Of a stretch of DNA of 64,000 bases, positions 60,600 through 64,000 are shown piece after piece. Under the pieces are notes generated by a model that saw nothing but the letters and a program-made list of their open reading frames with translations, had not been told where the DNA came from and did not search any database. Source of the DNA: Acanthochlamys bracteata. Taxonomy: Eukaryota; Streptophyta; Magnoliopsida; Pandanales; Velloziaceae. Made by a program: the position numbers and the translations under genes. The stretch is from assembly GCA_019914995.1 (NCBI GenBank), contig CM034143.1:4404501-4468500 (forward strand). Direction: 5' to 3'. Position 1 is the first letter of the stretch. Each line of letters starts with the position of its first letter.

Positions 60600-63020
60600 A
60601 GAAAATATATTATGAATCAAAATTTAACAAAATGATTACACTTACTTTTCTTTTTTTTTTTTTTTGCATTTTCAGGACAATTCGGCTTGTCATGCTTAAC
60701 ACCATACTTATTACACAAAGCACATCTTCTACCTGTCTTCGTTTTGGTTTTTGCAATTGCTTTCTCTAAACCTCCTTTTATTCTACTACTGCTCTTATAA
60801 AATTTTGCTTCTTTTTTTCTTCCTTTTGTCTGTGAGATGTTAGGATTCAAAAGTAAAACTTGAGAGGCATCAAATGTGGCTTGTAAGCTCTCATTAATAG
60901 TACGTGAATCAACAATTGGAGTTTTATTCTGATCATCAATCTTCTTTACTTCCTTGAGACGCTCGATGTTGCTTGCAAGGATTGCAACAATATTTGGTAT
61001 CCCTCATTGGTTTCCACAGCTTCATAAACCAATTAATTGAAAACCATATGGAGTTGGAAAATTCTCAATAGTTCAGAATTCTCATAGCCACTTACCAGTC
61101 CACTATCGTACTAAATTCTATATTTGTTAGCTCTTTTCATCCATCTTTTAAGAATGAAGTAATCTGGGATCTCTATGTCATGACTTTGAAAAATGTTGAT
61201 AAGGTGTCCACAAGGAATCCTCATAAACTCAAATAGTTTGCATTCACAATTACCTTCCTTTGTGGCTGCATTGAACTTCACCTTCCACTGACGCTGATCA
61301 TCCTTCACTCGACTTTTGTAAATATAAATAATGTATCCATCACTACCTTTTTCATCATCATGTAACACATACTCGGCTTGAGCTTTTTCATATTCTTTTC
61401 TGAACCTGTCGTACACATTCCTCGTATATATTTCTGCTGCACTTTTCAAAATAAAAGCATTACTATCAACAATACGAGACAAGTGTTCACTCGTATAATC
61501 CTTTTTTTTTCCCTTTCAACCATTCTACTCAAATACTTATCATTCTTTATTATAAACTCTCGAAGAGTTGTTATTGGCTGAAAAAATTCTTGTAAGCTGC
61601 ATTCAAACTTTCGGAGCGTCCGGCAGTATTAATACCTGCATAAAATGTATCTAAGTGATAAATCGGTGCCCATTTTTCTCGAATCTCATATAATCTTTTG
61701 AGCCACTCATTTTTCTGCAAGTCATATGTTGTCAGCAATTCCTCCCAGCTCGACTCAAAAGTGCTACGAATATAACTTTCACGAATGCACCTCTTGATGT
61801 CTTTCTTGAATTTTGAACTCTTAAAATAGACATTCGAAAGTTTTTCTGCAAATTTCTTAAGAATATGCCACAAACAAAATCTATGTCGAGTATTTGGAAA
61901 TATCTTTGCAACAGTGGCAGTCATAGCTCTATCTTGATCTGTGATGATTGAAGAAGGAGCACGTCCGCCCATATCTGCAAGCCATGTCTCAAAAAGCTAT
62001 TGAAAAGATTCTTCCGTTCCGTCTCATCCAACAGTAGTGCACAGCCAAACTGAATAGACTGCATATGATGATTAACTCCAGTAAATGGTGCAAATGGCAT
62101 GTCATATACATTCTTACGGTAGGTGGTGTCAAAGAATATCACGTCACCAAAGTACTGATATTGGCTACGTGACCGACCATCTAGCCAAAAAAAATTTATT
62201 GCCCTTGCTTCGCCGTCCATTTGTATTGCATAAAAAAAAATCGGTATCCTCTATACTCTTCTTCGGAAAGAAATTCAGCACTGCTGTAGTATCGCCACTA
62301 ATAGGTTTTTTGTACTCTTTCGAGCGACACAAATGGTTCCAACAATCTCTATCGTCAAAACTAATCTGCGGTCCTCCAAGTAAAGCTGAAATTTTACCTA
62401 CGGGTAAGCCTTTGTCTCGAAATGAGTCAACCAAACTCTTAGCTACAGAAGGCATATTTCTGCAAACAGGCATGCACATTTTTTTTGCTGGACTAATTAG
62501 GTCGTGATTGTGATTACATTCATAATTCACCACTTTCCATAATCCACAACATTGCTTTTTCACCCTCATTGTTGCAGGACACCTGCATTTTACTGTACTT
62601 TTGTTCCTCTTTGTCTTTACTTCTTTTTCTGATCTTTCGTCTATCTTCTGTGAAAGATTGACTCTATAATTTTCAAAACGGTTGTATGTCATTTTACAAA
62701 TGCTCACTTCATCGGAATGTGAGGTTATTTTTTCCGTTGTTCGAGTAATGGCGCTAAATTCTTCTGTTTTGCCATAATTTATGTAAAATTGTTTCGCAGC
62801 TTCGAGACTTTCAAATGTCATGCCTAAACACGGTGACTTGACATTTTTATCCATTCCTTGCGGAGTTGGAAGCGAAGAAGAACCAACCTCAAAACCTTAA
62901 GAATTCAAGGAAAAAAAAAAAATAATAACAACAATAAAAAAATTTAAGGCTCAATGGTGAGTAGAAAAAAATGCCGCGAATTTGATGCCAAAAAAAAATA
63001 CCTGTAAACTCATGAGCCAT
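60600..63020 (-). pseudogene. FAR1-type MULE transposase, interrupted by small indels and stops
   Basis: A short first exon (63002-63020, MAHEFT) joins through a GT-AG intron to 62895. The protein then has a FAR1 DNA-binding domain (GMTFESLEAAKQFYINYGK, conserved KCRCPATMRV and ECNHNHDL), a MULE transposase domain (FGDVIFFDTTYRKNVYDMPF near 62130, IITDQDRAM near 61940, HRFCLWHILKKFAEKL near 61880, GRSESLNAAYKNFF near 61600), a SWIM zinc finger (CECKLFEFMRIPCGHLI near 61210) and a C-terminal knuckle (CALCNKYGVKHDKPNC near 60700). Frame changes occur near 62230-62240, 62000, 61582-61587 and 61502-61511, each at a run of one base. Nonsense codons follow NKYRI (61111) and occur near 61035. Such transposases are the ancestors of plant FHY3/FAR1 regulators; this copy is in a transposon, not a host gene. 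Confidence 0.88.
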
Positions 63021-63599
63021 AATGTAAGAGTGTGAGATATTCTAATAAAAATGTAGAACAGTGGAACAAAGAACAGAGGAAAAAAGATAGAAAACAGTGG
63101 AAAAAAGAAAAAGACAAGAATAGGACTAAGAAAAAGTAGAACAATGTAACAAAGAACAGAGGACAAAAGATAGAAAATAAAAGTATGATCACACAGTGCA
63201 CAAAGGTAAAAAACAGAAAAAAAAGATGTTTCCCGCGCAGTAGACAAAACCTCCCGCTCGTGTGCCCAAGTTTTTGCTGTGAACATTAAAATACCAATTT
63301 ACTCTCCTGATCAAGATTTGCACTTAGCTCTGTTTTGTTTCTTTTTTCAATTTTTTGTTTCAATGACCGAAAAAATATAATGTGACAACATTTGCTTTTC
63401 TATTCACATTCACAATTACATTTACATTATTCACAATAAATGACCATTCACATGTATATACAATTTTGAAAATTTTTCCAGCTTGCTGGAATTTTTTTTT
63501 ATTTCATTAAGTAAAAGACAAGATTGCGATACAAGTTTTCATAATCAAAACTTCAGAATTCGACGTCAAAGAAAAAATTTACATCACATATCCTAAACT
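63021..63599. other. MULE 5' region with a duplicated segment
   Basis: Upstream of the transposase start. A segment of about 45 bp is repeated about 75 bp apart (AGAACAGTGGAACAAAGAAC near 63056 and AGAACAATGTAACAAAGAAC near 63131, each followed by AGAGGAxAAAAGATAGAAAA). The long frame at 62951-63286 (minus) is hydrophobic low-complexity sequence, not a supported gene. Confidence 0.5.
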
Positions 63600-63607
63600 A
63601 TTACACT

Positions 63608-63757
63608 TGAATTCTTTTATGTTAGGGAACTAATGAAGCAATGTTAACTTCATCTCCTGAGAAGTGTCTTGGCTGAAACTCCTTGCTAGTGGTATATGCC
63701 TGGGCATAATTCGGTTCTTTATGTTGTCTCTTGCTGCATTCCAAGCAAGCTCCAAAC
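63608..63757 (-). pseudogene. Histone H2A exon fragment captured inside the MULE
   Basis: On the minus strand, directly after an intron-like acceptor (ACTGGTAG at 63758-63765), the sequence reads LELAWNAARDNIKNRIMPRH, then IPLA. This corresponds to the H2A signature LELAGNAARDNKK.RI.PRHIQLA, with Trp for Gly. Farther on, in a shifted frame, GDEVNIAS and then VPNI echo the H2A tail GDVTIA...VLPNIH. The acceptor sits where plant H2A genes carry an intron, just before VLELAGNAARDN, so the fragment includes genomic intron sequence (about 63758-63874). It has frameshifts and no first exon, so it is not functional. Confidence 0.75.
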
Positions 63758-63874
63758 CTACCAGTCCATTAAAACACATCAGAAAAATGAAACCAAAGAA
63801 CATCCGTAGGCATGAAATTGCTGTAATGCATAACTATTGAAACCAATACTGCTTCGTTCATTCATAAATGTAAT
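63758..63874 (-). other. Probable captured H2A intron between the exon fragment and the MULE right repeat
   Basis: A T-rich region on the minus strand ending in TTTAATGGACTGGTAG. It connects the H2A exon fragment to the inner boundary of the right terminal repeat. No first H2A exon is present here. Confidence 0.45.
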
Positions 63875-64000
63875 GAACATCACTCGGGAGAGCTCATCAT
63901 CATCATCAAAACGTGTAGGTATTCAACTGCACACACAATTCACATTCAAATCACCACAACAGCAACTTGAAGCCAAATTTACAATTCTCATTCACATTCA
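63875..64000 (-). repeat. Right terminal inverted repeat of the MULE (start only)
   Basis: Reverse complement of 59583-59707. Shared text includes GAGCTCATCATCATCATC, then AACGTGTAGGTATTCAACTG, then CACACACAATTCACATTC. The window ends inside the repeat. Confidence 0.85.

Larger units (their letters stand above)
51540..64000 (-). mobile_element. Mutator-like element (FAR1-type MULE) with very long terminal inverted repeats; runs off the window
   Basis: The element contains a FAR1-type MULE transposase on the minus strand (60.6-63.0 kb) and inverted repeats at both sides. 59583-59707 and 63875-64000 are inverted copies with only about four differences. The left repeat continues leftward across an inserted retroelement to somewhere between about 51532 and 51590, so its total length without the insertion is about 0.9 kb. 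The right repeat must continue outside the window. The left start is approximate, because it abuts TA repeats. Confidence 0.75.

Noticed and set aside
62085..62507. 140-codon plus-strand frame
   Set aside because: It is antisense to the conserved FAR1/MULE transposase, whose motifs explain this stretch fully.
60600..63020. Host FHY3/FAR1-family transcription factor gene
   Set aside because: The domains fit, but the gene lies between terminal inverted repeats and has several disruptions, so it is a transposon gene.

Overview
The window is nuclear DNA from a flowering plant, most likely a eudicot. The evidence is multi-exon genes with GT-AG introns, a plant-type mitochondrial ribosomal protein gene, two plant subtilases (SBT5-like), and many plant-type transposable elements in AT-rich DNA. 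The species cannot be fixed from sequence alone.

Three intact-looking host genes are present. On the minus strand, 2272-7835, is a six-exon gene for mitochondrial large-subunit ribosomal protein mL46 (232 aa). A second, frameshifted copy of its first exon and promoter lies at about 150-535. On the plus strand are two tandem secreted subtilisin-like proteases of 778 and 774 aa (15707-21345 and 24501-27783). Both have 11 coding exons, and most exons are identical in length, so they arose by tandem duplication. A third, dead subtilase copy, of which only exons 8 and 9 are recognised, lies at 31082-36422. It is split by a Copia retrotransposon (31183-36092).

1-31 kb: the host genes, separated by AT-rich DNA full of small non-autonomous DNA elements: hAT-type MITEs with 8-bp target duplications, a MULE-type MITE with a 9-bp duplication, and Tourist-like MITEs with TTA duplications. 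Two tRNA-like sequences lie near the left edge.

31-50 kb: transposon territory. It holds the Copia element inside the subtilase pseudogene, a decayed Ty3/gypsy gag-protease fragment (minus strand, about 37985-39500), and a decayed PIF/Harbinger element with a Myb/SANT-like ORF and a DDE transposase ORF (plus strand, about 44.9-47.6 kb). Two solo LTRs of one Sirevirus-like family (42406-43833 and 47929-49415) also lie here.

50-64 kb: a foldback element at 50670-51530, then the left end of a large Mutator-like element (MULE) encoding a FAR1-type transposase (minus strand, about 60.6-63.0 kb). Its left terminal inverted repeat is about 0.9 kb long and is interrupted by a 7.26-kb Sirevirus-like retroelement (52163-59425, TSD AAATG) with an internal inversion and no recognisable pol. 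The MULE's right repeat begins at 63875 and runs off the window. Between the transposase and the right repeat is a histone H2A exon fragment with its upstream intron boundary, which looks like gene capture by the MULE.

The most interesting items are the FAR1-MULE with long repeats and an H2A fragment, the nested, internally inverted Sirevirus inside its repeat, the subtilase cluster with its interrupted third member, and the duplicated mL46 promoter/exon 1.
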